Source of the DNA: Oscillospiraceae bacterium
Lineage (GTDB): Bacteria > Bacillota > Clostridia > Oscillospirales > Oscillospiraceae
Direction: 5' to 3'
Length of the DNA stretch: 64,000 nt
NCBI GenBank assembly: GCA_015067665.1
Contig: SVLZ01000001.1
Span: forward strand, 1 to 64,000
Shown: positions 10,362-21,200 of the stretch, in pieces
How the letters are laid out: each line of letters opens with the position of its first letter
Numbering within the stretch: position 1 is the stretch's first letter
Program-made: the position numbers and the translations under genes
Notes under the pieces: model-generated
Told to the model about the DNA's origin: nothing
Databases searched by the model: none
Seen by the model: only the letters and a program-made list of their open reading frames with translations

Positions 10362-11579
10362 TTAATAGGATCTTCCGTGATTTGTTTCATCCCGTTCGCC
10401 TTCATCTATATGGTGAACATCTACCACAACATCACGAAAAATCAAATTCAACAAGCTTTGCCGTTTATATGTAAACAGGCTAAAAACATTTACAATTCCG
10501 CCGATCGCCATAACCGCCAATATCACAAGCGCCAACGAGATGTTAGACTGTGTATTTACCGGCACAAACATCGCCTCATATCCCCCGTTAAAGGGTGGAA
10601 AGAGATACAGAATAAAAGCGACCGGAATGGTGCCAAAGCAGGCAAGAACTGTTTTTACAAGCGGAACATACCACCTGCTCCCTTGTCCGTCCGTGCCAAT
10701 TACGCCCAACCCAAAGATTTTATAACCAACCGTTTTCCCGTCTTTGAATACATATTTCGGTACCAGTAAGACGATTAAGCCGGAAATAAAAAGCGACAAG
10801 ATCAAGGTGACATTCGTGTATCTTGCCTGGGCGCAAAAAGCTTCCTTATAATCGGCGTAGTGTGTAGAATAATAGGGCTCGCTTTGCAGAATCAATAATT
10901 CTGCTTCCTCCAACATATTTGCATACGCTTTGTAATATGCATCATAGTAGGTCGCTCCGGTTTGCCCAATGCTGTCCGATTCATTAATAAACAAATAGTG
11001 AAATAAATAGTACGCAACCTGTGTGTTTAATACCGGCATCTGGCAAAGGTCTTTATTAAATGTGAACATAAACGCAGCGTCATTGCCAAAGGCCTTCTTA
11101 TAGATTTCAAACACATCGTCGCTTGCTTTGATCGTTATATCCGCGTCCTCTTTCAGATAGCGGGTATAGAAATAAGCAATGTTGTCATTTTCCAAGGAAT
11201 GCGTGCCATTGATCGTCACATCGTGATCAGAATCGAATTTGAAATCAGGCTGCTGGTCATTTCCCAGGACTTCATAGGACAAGCATATCGCTCTGTATAA
11301 GTTTTTGAGCACCACCACATCTGTGGCAACTCTGCTCCCATCAACATACTCGACGATATGTGTTTTCTCTGTCAGCTGCGCATAATAAGTAATTTCATCG
11401 GCAACCGTTTCTTGGGCATCCTTATACATTCGGGTATTTTGTGTAACCTGAAAGAAACCCATAAACAGAAGCTCCGCCAGCAACGCAACCAAAACCATAT
11501 CCGTTACCCAGCAAACAAAGCGTTTGCTGGGTCTTGCCGGAGATGACTTTCTTAGAATTTCTATGTTAGATTCAAGCAT
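10362..11579 (-). CDS. RDD-family-like membrane protein with large extracytoplasmic insert
   Basis: RPSKRFVCWVTDMVLVALL start, DGKTVGYKIFGLGVIGTDG and RQSLLNLIFRDVVVDVH resemble RDD motifs. About 210 aa of hydrophilic sequence lies between TM1 and TM2. Confidence 0.55.
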   Translation of the reverse strand: MLESNIEILRKSSPARPSKRFVCWVTDMVLVALLAELLFMGFFQVTQNTRMYKDAQETVADEITYYAQLTEKTHIVEYVDGSRVATDVVVLKNLYRAICLSYEVLGNDQQPDFKFDSDHDVTINGTHSLENDNIAYFYTRYLKEDADITIKASDDVFEIYKKAFGNDAAFMFTFNKDLCQMPVLNTQVAYYLFHYLFINESDSIGQTGATYYDAYYKAYANMLEEAELLILQSEPYYSTHYADYKEAFCAQARYTNVTLILSLFISGLIVLLVPKYVFKDGKTVGYKIFGLGVIGTDGQGSRWYVPLVKTVLACFGTIPVAFILYLFPPFNGGYEAMFVPVNTQSNISLALVILAVMAIGGIVNVFSLFTYKRQSLLNLIFRDVVVDVHHIDEGERDETNHGRSY

Positions 11580-11586
11580 TGTTTAC

Positions 11587-12666
11587 TTAGTCTTCCAAGA
11601 ATTCGCAGTAAACAGGAGATTCAGGGATCTTCTTTGCAACTTCTGTTGCATCTTCAGTCGCCAGATAGTTAGAGAAGGTAACCTCACTGCTGAATTGATA
11701 GAAAGCAACATGGCTGGCCATAGGCTGGCCGTCTTCGTACAGAATATCCATCGAAGCGCTCAGCTGGAAGGAACCCATATAGGTGCCGTTCACATATACA
11801 TGGAAGTTAGCGCCATCGCGGGCAACGCCCAGCTTAAAGGTCGTATCGAAGGTGATCTTGGTATCGCCGGTGTTCCAAGCATAGTCATGGTGCCGTGCCA
11901 GGGAATTGGTAATGCCCTCTTCCCATGCCCAGTGACCGCCCTGCGCAACTTCGCATACGCCGAACTCGTTCCAGGAATTATTGTCTGCGCCCTTGATCAA
12001 ATTGCCGTTTTCGTATGTGTCGTTGAGGCCAATGGAAGCATTGAGGAAGAACGCAACCATTGTCTCCATACCGCTGGCATTCTTGCCTGCAGCTACGATA
12101 CCGACCTTCGGCCATCTGTCATCAAAGTTAACCTTGTGAAGCGTGATGTCGGTTTCAACATACCACTGTGTGGAGTAGATGTCAGCAATGTAGTAGAAGT
12201 TTGTTATACCGGAGCTGGTCTTGAAGGAGCCCGTATTTGTCGCTTCGTCCCACTCATTGGAGAAATCGTCTTCACTGGGAACCATAGAAAGATCTCTGTC
12301 GATAAACACCTTGCCAACCACAATATCAAAGGTGCAAGACTTTGTCGTGTCTACCTTAGAGGTCACAGTAATGGTCGCTGTACCGGAGGCTACTGCTTCC
12401 GCTCTTTTTGCAGAAATCTTGACGATCTCAGGGTTGCTGGACTCGTAAGTACAAGCTCTCTGCGCTGCACTCAGTGCGGAACTACCCTTGATCTCGTAGT
12501 AGTTGGTAAGCAACAGAGATTCGCCAATCTTGAGGTCAACAGATTCCTCCTTTGCTGTCAGAGACTCGATTACAGCATCCGTGTTTGTGTTGCCGCCGTC
12601 ACCGCAACCCATTACTGTTGCGCACAGCAAGCAAATCAGAAGAGTAAATGCCAAAATCCTTTTCAT
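11587..12666 (-). CDS. Lipoprotein with BIG2-like Ig domain and concanavalin/LamG-like C-terminal region
   Basis: MKRILAFTLLICLLCATVMGCGDGG lipobox; SSNPEIVKISAKRAEAVASGTATITVTS is BIG2-like. Confidence 0.6.
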   Translation of the reverse strand: MKRILAFTLLICLLCATVMGCGDGGNTNTDAVIESLTAKEESVDLKIGESLLLTNYYEIKGSSALSAAQRACTYESSNPEIVKISAKRAEAVASGTATITVTSKVDTTKSCTFDIVVGKVFIDRDLSMVPSEDDFSNEWDEATNTGSFKTSSGITNFYYIADIYSTQWYVETDITLHKVNFDDRWPKVGIVAAGKNASGMETMVAFFLNASIGLNDTYENGNLIKGADNNSWNEFGVCEVAQGGHWAWEEGITNSLARHHDYAWNTGDTKITFDTTFKLGVARDGANFHVYVNGTYMGSFQLSASMDILYEDGQPMASHVAFYQFSSEVTFSNYLATEDATEVAKKIPESPVYCEFLED

Positions 12667-12845
12667 AATCCTTAATAGCAACCAACCTGTACTTTTGATT
12701 GCTCTGCTCCTTTTACATTATTTTTTCCTGTGAGTACAACACAGTGCGATGACAAATAGACTTCCGGCACAAAGACCGGTCTTGGCTCTGTGTGCAAAAG
12801 ACCGCTTTGCGCAGGTATATCTTGTATGTACACCTATGCGTATAC

Positions 12846-12873
12846 ATTATACCACAGTGCTCTTTATAGTAAA
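12846..12873 (-). promoter_or_regulatory. Putative sigma-70 promoter for the minus-strand glycan operon
   Basis: Minus strand: TATAAT (12846-12851) with TTTACT (12868-12873), 16-nt spacer. Confidence 0.4.
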
Positions 12874-13092
12874 ACCGACTATCTTGCCAATGTGGGTGTA
12901 AAATATTCTCATTTCACCCATTTTTTATTATAAATGTTACTTTTTTACACTCTTATCATATCTACCTATTCTTTCGGGCAATCAATTCGCTTTTTTGTGC
13001 GTTTTCAATAAGTATTTTTCCGTTTTTGCCTTTACAAAGTAAAAAAAATATGATAAAACGTAAATATCCCAGCAATGACAAGGGGGTAAATA

Positions 13093-14019
13093 ATGTACAT
13101 CAGCAAATGGGGAGAAGAAATTGTAATCGACAATAACCTGGGCAATGACTACTTTGAGGTCATCATGGCAGGCATCACATACCCCAATCCTACGTACAGA
13201 ATCATGCATAACGTTTCTCATGAATTTCCTTACGATTACTATGTTTTTGAATATGTCGTCAAGGGCATCGGATATATCGAAACACCAGAGGAACGGTATA
13301 TGGTAAGCGAAGGTGATTTCTATTTTCTCAACAAAAAACGCTATCATATCTACTATGCCGACCAAGATCACCCTTACCAAAAGATCTTTATTGTTCTATA
13401 TGGAAGCTTTGTGGATTTTCTTGTATCAAAGCACCTGTCTAACGACAGCGTATATATCAAAAAGTGCAATTTGGAAGACTTGATGACGCACATAATCCAA
13501 ATTCTGAAGGAAGAGGAGCCGATCAACTACAACAAGCTGTCCTTGGCTGTTTTAGCGCTCTTTCAGCAGGCCTTCCCTTCTCCGTATAGAAGCAAGCCCA
13601 GCACCAAGCGCAACCCCGAAATTATCAAGAATTACATTGACACACATATCAACGAAAGAATCACGCTGGAAGACATCAGCAATAATCTTTACATAAGCAA
13701 ATCCCATATTGAAAGAGCCTTCAAAAAGGAGTTCGGCCAAACGCCCCTTGCCTATTGCATGAACCAGAAAATAGAACAAGTGGCATCTATGTTGGTCACC
13801 ACCGATTATCCCCTACCTCAAATTGCGCAGCAGTTTGGCTTTACAGATGTAAAATATATGTCCAAGTGTTTCAAAAAAATCAAAGGGCAGACCCCTACGG
13901 AATACAAACGAAGTATGCTCGCCCAGAATCCAATGCTGAAGCAGCCCAGCACTTTCGTTTTGCAAAACAAAAAAGCCCGCTTCACTGTAAAAGCAAAAAA
14001 CAGCCAGGAAAACAGGTAG
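13093..14019 (+). CDS. AraC-family transcriptional regulator
   Basis: N-terminal cupin-like region, C-terminal ITLEDISNNLYISKSHIERAFKKEFGQTPLAYCMNQKIEQ...QIAQQFGFTDVKYMSKCFKKIKGQTPTEYK. Confidence 0.9.
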   Translation: MYISKWGEEIVIDNNLGNDYFEVIMAGITYPNPTYRIMHNVSHEFPYDYYVFEYVVKGIGYIETPEERYMVSEGDFYFLNKKRYHIYYADQDHPYQKIFIVLYGSFVDFLVSKHLSNDSVYIKKCNLEDLMTHIIQILKEEEPINYNKLSLAVLALFQQAFPSPYRSKPSTKRNPEIIKNYIDTHINERITLEDISNNLYISKSHIERAFKKEFGQTPLAYCMNQKIEQVASMLVTTDYPLPQIAQQFGFTDVKYMSKCFKKIKGQTPTEYKRSMLAQNPMLKQPSTFVLQNKKARFTVKAKNSQENR

Positions 14020-14090
14020 CACATAAAATAAAAAGCAAACCCGTTCATCAATTTATTTCTATAAGTATATGTTTTACAGAAAGGAACACT

Positions 14091-16073
14091 ATGAAAAAAC
14101 TACAACTCTTTTTAACCATCGTATTGGCAACGATCCTGTCCCTCAGCATGGCCGCATGCCGCCATGATCCCTCCACAAACGACCCAACAACCCCAGTAGA
14201 CCCCAATACGATAAGCAATATCGCCTTAACTGGTGCAAAAACAAGCTTTTCCTTTGGTGAGGCTTTTAATGTTGACAGTTTGGTCGTAACAGCTACTTTA
14301 TCAGACGGCACCGAAAAAACCTTATCAAGCTCAGATTATACGGTCGTAAGTGAGGACTATAATGCTATGAAGGTCGGCACCTATCAGATAACTGTCAGCG
14401 CAGCAGGCACAGACATTTCCAAAACCTACGATGTTACGGTAGCTCCCGCCGACAGACTTAAGGTTCTTATGATCGGCAACTCTTTTGCTGACGATGCAAT
14501 CAACTATGCTTATGAGATTGCCAAGAATGCCGGCATCCCCCAGGAAAACATTGTTATTGCAGACATTTATATAGGCGGATGCGTTCTCGACACGCACTGG
14601 CAGAATGCTAAAACAAACGCTCCTGCGTATAGATTCGGTCTCGAAAAAGAAGGTTGGTTTGATGGTAGTTCTTATACTAACTGGACTATGGAGCAAGCCA
14701 TAAAATACACGGATTGGGACTTCATCACCTTCCAGCAGGGAAGCTCTGCCAGCGGCGATCCAAGCTCCTTTGGCAATCTTCAGAATTTGATGAATTACGT
14801 TTATGATATTGCTACAGACGAGGAAAATAATCCCAACGCCAACCCCAACGTCAAGTTTGTATGGCATCAGACCTGGGCATATCAGCAGGGCACAACAGCA
14901 GCTCATTTCTCAAAGTACAATTTTGACCAGATGACTATGTACAACGCAATTGTTACTTGTATGAAAAACTTTGTTGTGGACAAGGATTTCGTCGCCATCA
15001 TTCCCAACGGCACTGCTGTTCAGAATGCAAGATCATCCTTTATCGGCGATACCTTCAGCCGCGACGAACATAATCACCTGTCATATAGTGCAGGACGTTA
15101 TATCGCAGCTATGGGTCTTGTTGGAACTCTTACCGGCAGAGATATGTCACAGATAACCTGGACTCCCACCGCCTCGGGCTTTAATTACCCCATGACTGCG
15201 GAGGAAATTCTCGTTTGCAAGGAAAGCTATGCAAACGCTACCGCAAATCCCTTTGAAATAACAAAATCAAAGTATCCTCCCGTTCCTATGGATCTTTCCA
15301 CTATGTTTGAGGGTAAAGGAACCGAACAGAACCCCTATCTCATTCAGAGTGCAGCTGATATGTTGGCACTTTCCCGCTATACCAAGGCAAAGAGCTTTAC
15401 CGACACGAATACATATTTCAAGCTCACGGCAGATATAGACCTTAGTGCAGAAAACTGGATTCCCATTTGCTCCTCTAATGAAAGCGGCTGGGTTGCCGAG
15501 GCAAACAGCTTTAACGCGAACTTTGACGGCAACGGCAAGACCGTCACCTTCACCGGCACATACACCGGAGATACTTGGGCAAAGGGTCTGTTCAGCGCTG
15601 TGGGCGGCTATGTTCACGACCTGACGCTCCGCGGTTCTATCCACATTGAAAAAGGCCGTGTAGGTTCTCTTGCAAGTATGGCAATGTCTGGTGCCAAGAT
15701 CGAGAATATTACATCCTATGTTGATATTACTGCCGGCAATAATCAGGTTGGCGGTATTGTCGGCTATATTGCAAGTAATAATGTTATGATTACAAATTGC
15801 GTAAACTACGGTACAATTACCGGCAGAGAGCTTGTAGGCGGCATCGTCGGCGGCTCTTGGACAAATGTAACTTACACCGACTGTGCAAACCACGGTGCGA
15901 TCACCGCGACAGGCACAAAAGCCGGCGGTATTGCAGGCGAAAAATTCCCCGTGGCAACACTTACCAATTGTTCAAATAGCGGCGTAATTATGGCAGGCAG
16001 CATTGCCGCATCTGCAGATGTTGGAAGCGCAGATGCATATGTTGGTTACCTGATTGGCTACGAAAAGAAATAA
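14091..16073 (+). CDS. Lipoprotein: Ig-like domain, DUF4886 (SGNH-like) domain, C-terminal GLUG-type repeats
   Basis: Start ATG 14091 behind AAGGA. MKKLQLFLTIVLATILSLSMAACRH lipobox; RLKVLMIGNSFADDAINYAYEIAKNAGI; GGIVGYIASN.../GGIVGGSW... repeats. Confidence 0.75.
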   Translation: MKKLQLFLTIVLATILSLSMAACRHDPSTNDPTTPVDPNTISNIALTGAKTSFSFGEAFNVDSLVVTATLSDGTEKTLSSSDYTVVSEDYNAMKVGTYQITVSAAGTDISKTYDVTVAPADRLKVLMIGNSFADDAINYAYEIAKNAGIPQENIVIADIYIGGCVLDTHWQNAKTNAPAYRFGLEKEGWFDGSSYTNWTMEQAIKYTDWDFITFQQGSSASGDPSSFGNLQNLMNYVYDIATDEENNPNANPNVKFVWHQTWAYQQGTTAAHFSKYNFDQMTMYNAIVTCMKNFVVDKDFVAIIPNGTAVQNARSSFIGDTFSRDEHNHLSYSAGRYIAAMGLVGTLTGRDMSQITWTPTASGFNYPMTAEEILVCKESYANATANPFEITKSKYPPVPMDLSTMFEGKGTEQNPYLIQSAADMLALSRYTKAKSFTDTNTYFKLTADIDLSAENWIPICSSNESGWVAEANSFNANFDGNGKTVTFTGTYTGDTWAKGLFSAVGGYVHDLTLRGSIHIEKGRVGSLASMAMSGAKIENITSYVDITAGNNQVGGIVGYIASNNVMITNCVNYGTITGRELVGGIVGGSWTNVTYTDCANHGAITATGTKAGGIAGEKFPVATLTNCSNSGVIMAGSIAASADVGSADAYVGYLIGYEKK

Positions 16074-16091
16074 CGAACCGACGAATAGCAA

Positions 16092-16130
16092 AAGGCGCTC
16101 TGCCCAAATGGGCAGAGCGCCTTCTTTTGT
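16092..16130 (+). terminator. Terminator hairpin between convergent genes
   Basis: aaggcgctctgccc-aaat-gggcagagcgcctt (perfect 14-bp stem) then cttttgttg. Confidence 0.85.
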
Positions 16131-16146
16131 TGATGATCAACCGGGC

Positions 16147-18216
16147 TTAGTTCGTGTAGCCGCTGCACTCGATTTCCTCATAAGTAGTACCGGTGCCGGA
16201 GGCAGAACCGGAAATATAGAATCTGACCTTTTCAGCAGCTATGCCGCCAAGATCGAACGCTAAATAGTCATTGTTGAGGCCTTCATTGCTTACAAGATGA
16301 CCGTACAGCGCAGCATTGTCCGCACAGGTGATCACATCCTGCCACTTGCCGTTGGCATAGACCTGAATAAGCATATCGGTACCGATGCTTCCCTTGATCT
16401 GTGCCTCGGTTCTTGCGCTCACTTCATAAATATAGAACTTCATTGTGTGGAGCTCATAAGATCCGCCAAAATCAATTGTGGCATCCATAAAGCCTGTGGT
16501 CGCCATTACAGTAGAGAATCTGCCGGGAGCGTTATCCGCATTCTTGATGCCGTCTGTCAGGCCTGCATAGCCGCTTCCCTTCCACCAGCTTGCAGACAGA
16601 ACAGAAGCCGCTGCATCAGCAGTAGGTGTAAATGTCTTGCCCGCAAACAGGTTATCAGCGAAAACGCGTTCTGTTTCAGGTGCAAGTGTTTCGGATACGA
16701 CGCCGTCACAGGTGATTTCCTGGAATGTTATACCGGACGTAGCTACGCCGCCGGAAATAAAGAATCTAATTCTTGTAGCAGCAACTCCCTGAAGATCAAA
16801 TTCCAAATAATCGTTGTTCAAGCCGTCATTGATTACGAGGTGCTCGCAAAGCGCTGCATTATCAGCGCAGCTAACCACATCGATCCATTTGCCGTCAGCA
16901 TAGATCTGGAGCAACATATCCTTGCCAACACTTGCTTTCTTGCTGTCTTCCGTTAAGGTGTCTTGTGTGTCGTAAAGATAGAATCTGATCGTGTCCAGGT
17001 CATAGGCACCTGCCAAATTGATCGTAGCATCCATAAATACGGTGGTATTGTTCATCAGGGTAGAGAATCTTCCGGCACCCTCTTCAGTTCTTTGCCCGTC
17101 GGTAAGAACATTATATCCGCCGCCCTTCCACCAGCTCGCACTTAAAACCTGAGCCGCCGCTTCTTCAGTGGGGATAAAAACTTTACCTGCAAAAATGTTT
17201 TCGATATAGCCGCAGACGGAGCAAACACCGTCAGTGATTGTATGTCCGGCAGGAATTTCTTCCTGTGCAACAAGGATCTCACCACAGACGGCGCACTTCT
17301 TGCCATCCGTCAGACCCTTTTCTGTACAGGTCGCAGCCTTACCGGGTACGGTCTCCTCGGAGTGAGGAAGCTTATCGGTCTCTTCCTGTGCAACAAGGGT
17401 CTCACCGCAGACGGCGCACTTCTTGCCATCCGTCAGACCCTTTTCTGTACAGGTTGCAGCCTTACCGGGTACGGTCTCTTCGGAGTGAGGAAGCTTATCG
17501 GTCTCTTCCTGTGCAACAAGGATCTCACCGCAAACGGCGCATTTCTTGCCGTCCGTCAAACCCGTTTCTGTACAAGTAGCAGCCTTACCGGCTACAGTCT
17601 CCTCGGTGTGGGGAAGCTTGTCGAGGACCACGGTCTCTCTGCTGATCTCATCACCGCATATGGAGCATTTTACTACGCTTTCATAGGATCCGGCTTTCTC
17701 GCAGGTTGCGGGTTTGTTATTCTCAACAATGGCTGCTGCCGGGGTGTGATCTACGCAAAGCTCTGCCTTGCAAACATCACACTCGAAATTACCGTCTTCG
17801 TCCTTATGGCCCAGAGAGGAAATTTCCTCCTGCGCGACCAGAGTCTCTCCGCAAACGGTGCACTTCTTGCCCTCTGTAAGACCGGTTTCTGTACAGGTCG
17901 CGGCCTTGCCGGGTACGGTCTCTTCTGTGTGTTCTGCAGGAATCTCTTCCTGTGCAACAAGGATCTCACCGCAAACAGAGCACTTCTTGCCCTCTGTAAG
18001 ACCTGCTTCCGTACAGGTTGCAGCCTTACCCGCTATAGTCTCCTCGGTGTGACCAAGGGGCTCACCCTCGGTTGCGCCGCAGTCTGCGCAGGTTTTAGGC
18101 GCAGTACAAGTGGCGTCAACCCATGTATGCTCGTTTGTGTCTGGGAAAGCGCAGGCTGTAAATAGCAAAGCCAACGCTACCAATGCTGTGATAAGAAAAA
18201 TACTTCTTGCTTTCAT
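16147..18216 (-). CDS. Surface lipoprotein: tandem CxxC repeats plus two discoidin-like modules
   Basis: Lipobox [36 protein letters not shown]... repeats; two WWKGGGY/WWKGSGY...FMDAT modules. Confidence 0.8.
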   Translation of the reverse strand: MKARSIFLITALVALALLFTACAFPDTNEHTWVDATCTAPKTCADCGATEGEPLGHTEETIAGKAATCTEAGLTEGKKCSVCGEILVAQEEIPAEHTEETVPGKAATCTETGLTEGKKCTVCGETLVAQEEISSLGHKDEDGNFECDVCKAELCVDHTPAAAIVENNKPATCEKAGSYESVVKCSICGDEISRETVVLDKLPHTEETVAGKAATCTETGLTDGKKCAVCGEILVAQEETDKLPHSEETVPGKAATCTEKGLTDGKKCAVCGETLVAQEETDKLPHSEETVPGKAATCTEKGLTDGKKCAVCGEILVAQEEIPAGHTITDGVCSVCGYIENIFAGKVFIPTEEAAAQVLSASWWKGGGYNVLTDGQRTEEGAGRFSTLMNNTTVFMDATINLAGAYDLDTIRFYLYDTQDTLTEDSKKASVGKDMLLQIYADGKWIDVVSCADNAALCEHLVINDGLNNDYLEFDLQGVAATRIRFFISGGVATSGITFQEITCDGVVSETLAPETERVFADNLFAGKTFTPTADAAASVLSASWWKGSGYAGLTDGIKNADNAPGRFSTVMATTGFMDATIDFGGSYELHTMKFYIYEVSARTEAQIKGSIGTDMLIQVYANGKWQDVITCADNAALYGHLVSNEGLNNDYLAFDLGGIAAEKVRFYISGSASGTGTTYEEIECSGYTN
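17266..17634 (-). repeat. Three in-frame coding tandem repeats of 123 bp
   Basis: gtgcaacaag(g)(a/g)tctcacc recurs at 17266, 17389 and 17512 (period 123 bp = 41 aa). Confidence 0.85.
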
Positions 18217-18298
18217 GGTTTTCTCCTCACTTTATGATTAATATATACAAGGAAGGGCATTAGGAAATACCCCTCCCTATATGCTTACATTTCCGTGC

Positions 18299-21200
18299 TT
18301 ACTTGCCGCTGGGCTTTGCGCTGCACATGACTTCCTGGAAGGTAATTCCGTCAGTTGTTGCCGCACCGGAAATATAGAATCTTACCTTTTCGGCCTTCAC
18401 GCCGCCAAGGTCAAACGCAAGATAATCGTTGCTGAGGCCGTCAACAACGACCAAATGCTCGCTAAGCTTGGCGTTATCGGCACAAATCACGACATCCTGC
18501 CACTGTCCGTCTGCGTAAACCTGAATCAAGATGTCCTTACCAACACTTGCCTTCTTGGTCGCATCGGTGCTCTTGCTTGCATCGTAGATGTAGAATTTCA
18601 TCGCATAAAGTGCATATTCTCCACCAAGATCCAGTGTAGCATCCATAAAGGTAGTGGTGTTATTCATCTGCGTAGAGAATCTACCCACCTGATCCTCCAT
18701 TCTGTTGCCGTCGGTAAGTGCCTCGTAGCCACCGCCATGCCACCAGCTGGCTGTCAGGACCTGTGCCTTTGCATCATCGGTAGGAACGAACTGCTTGTTT
18801 TCAAATACATTCTCAATAAGGTCAGGATCAGGAGCAGGATCGGAGCCTGCATCGGAGTCGATCACAGTGGACTTCACACCGCTGCATTCCATCTCGTAAA
18901 TTGTCGTCCAGCCGCTGTCAGTTTGACCGGGAACTGTAAACTTCAGTTTTCTTGCATAGCTATCGCCAAGGTCGAAAACCAACCAATCACCGACACCGCC
19001 TGCATTCTTCACAACATACTGCTGAAGCTCCGTAACACTTGCGCAATTGACTACAGTTGTCCATTCACCGTCAAAGAGTACCTGAACAACAAGTCCGCTG
19101 CCGAGCTTGCTCAAACCATCCTTGTAGAGATAGACTTTCAGCTCCGAAAGATTGTAGACAGCGCCCAAGTCAATCGTCGCTTCTACCTTACCGCCATTTT
19201 GCTTGCTGGAATATCTTCCTTCATACTCCTGGTAAATGATGCCGTCGGTTAATGTCTGATAGCCATATGCAGAATTATAGATATTGCCTGCAGCATCACC
19301 GGAAGGAACAAACTGCTTATCCGCAAATACATTCTTGCATTCTACGCCCTCGCTGCTGACCTTCTCACCTGTAAGGGTCATTTCACCAAGGGATATGCTG
19401 CCCGATGTGTGGGAAACAGTGATCCGCAGCTTATATGCCTTTGTTCCCTGCAGGTTAAATACAAAACAATTGGAAGCACTATTGAAATGCGCAGCAATTT
19501 CATCCTTCGTCGCGCACAATACGAGTGTGCGCCATTCACCCGCATATAGTCCTTCTACCTTAAGACTGTCACCTGCAAAGGCTGCACCGCTGGGATAAAG
19601 TCTAAAAGTATCCAAAGCGTAAATGTCGGTAAGATTTATCTTAGCTTCATAAATCCCGTTCTGATCGGTAAATTGCACCTGCATACCGTTGAGCAGATTA
19701 TTTTCGTTGTTACCAGGAGTAAGGAGCACAAACGCACTTTCTTCGCCTGTGTATTTGGATACCACGCTAAGGGCATAGGCTTTTGCTGCATCGTAATCGG
19801 CCGTGACTGTGAGGCCCTCGCCTGCGGTAATAAGGGTATACTTGTCTGCGACCTTTTCGTAAAGGCGAACAAAGCCTGCGCTGTCATTTCCGGTTGCGGT
19901 TGCCACAAGCTTGCCATCAGCAAGCTTCCAGGATACGGAATAAACCGTAAGATCTGTGGATATGGGATTGGAATAACAAAGTGCGCGCTTACTCTCAGTG
20001 CCATTGCCATCAACTGCGGTGACAGCAAAGGTCTTTCTCACATTTTCCTTGCCCTCAGGAACGATGACGACAAGTGAATTTTCCTTGGTACTGCCAAGCA
20101 AGGTGTAAGAGGGATCGTTTTCGTAAGCTACATAGACATTGTAATTCGCAGCGCCCTCTACTGCATTCCAGGAAAGATCAAATGTGCTGAAATTAGCCCT
20201 TTCAAAATCAAGGTTTGCAGGCTTTTCCAGTCTTTCGGTCTTTGCAAAACCGGTTATGTAGTAGGTTTCGCCCTTTACTGTATCAAAGGTGATCCTGTCG
20301 CTGCCGGAAAGCTGATAGGAAACCGTATTCCCCTTAGAATCAACCACTTTTACATCTGCAAAGCCGGGATACTTGATAGATGCGCTACCGCCATTTTTCG
20401 AAAGCAGGTTGATTTTGTTTGCAAGGCCGTTTTCCCAAGACACACCTACTTCAAAGTTTCCTCTTGCAGCCAGACCTGTAAATGCACCCTTATCCCAATT
20501 GGTAGGGATCGCCGGTAAGATTTCAATGAATGCTTCATCGCTCTGAAGAAGCATTTCTGCAATTGCCGCAGTGGTACCGCTGCTCGCTTCGATCTGGAAT
20601 ATCTTTCCGCAGACCATAAGGAGGTTCTCCAATGTGGAGTTTCTCAGATTGCCGGCAAGCATTTCCTGTGCCAGATCGCCTTCACCGGCTCTTGCGTACA
20701 TAGCCTGCTTATGCGCCCACGCCCAAGCAACGATACTTGCTTCATTTGTGGCGGTGGTGCCGCTGGGCCAATCGGTAAGACCGTTGTTTCTGCCCGCAAG
20801 TGTAACGAGTGCCGCATCCATCCAGGCAGGTGTACCGGAATGGATGATGTTGCCGGGGAACAGACCTACAAGCTGGGAAATATGTCTGTGATTGGGATTG
20901 CCCATCGAGCCGTAATAGTCTTCCTCACGGAACTCTTTGATCTGACCCGACAAGCCAACATGGATGGGATCATATTTATCGATCTGCTCCATAATCGTAG
21001 CAAGTATCGCATACGCATCTGACAAGTTGTCAAAATCTATGCCAAGCGCCTTTGCGCACTGCAGCGCTCCGTAATTATTGATGTAAGCAAGTGTTTGTGC
21101 ATAGGTAGTGCCGGTGGTGTAATACCACGCGCCGTTTACATACATTTCGGGGGAATCGCAGTATTCGACCAGGTACTTGCCGTCATATTCCTTTACGCAC

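Noticed and set aside
12772-12783. 12-bp palindrome aagaccggtctt near the AraC/glycan operon intergenic region
   Set aside because: Single short palindrome without second copy at a fixed position; not enough to call an operator.
17266-17634. Possible CRISPR-like direct repeats
   Set aside because: The repeats are 123 bp, contiguous and in frame in a lipoprotein gene, with no spacers and no cas genes.
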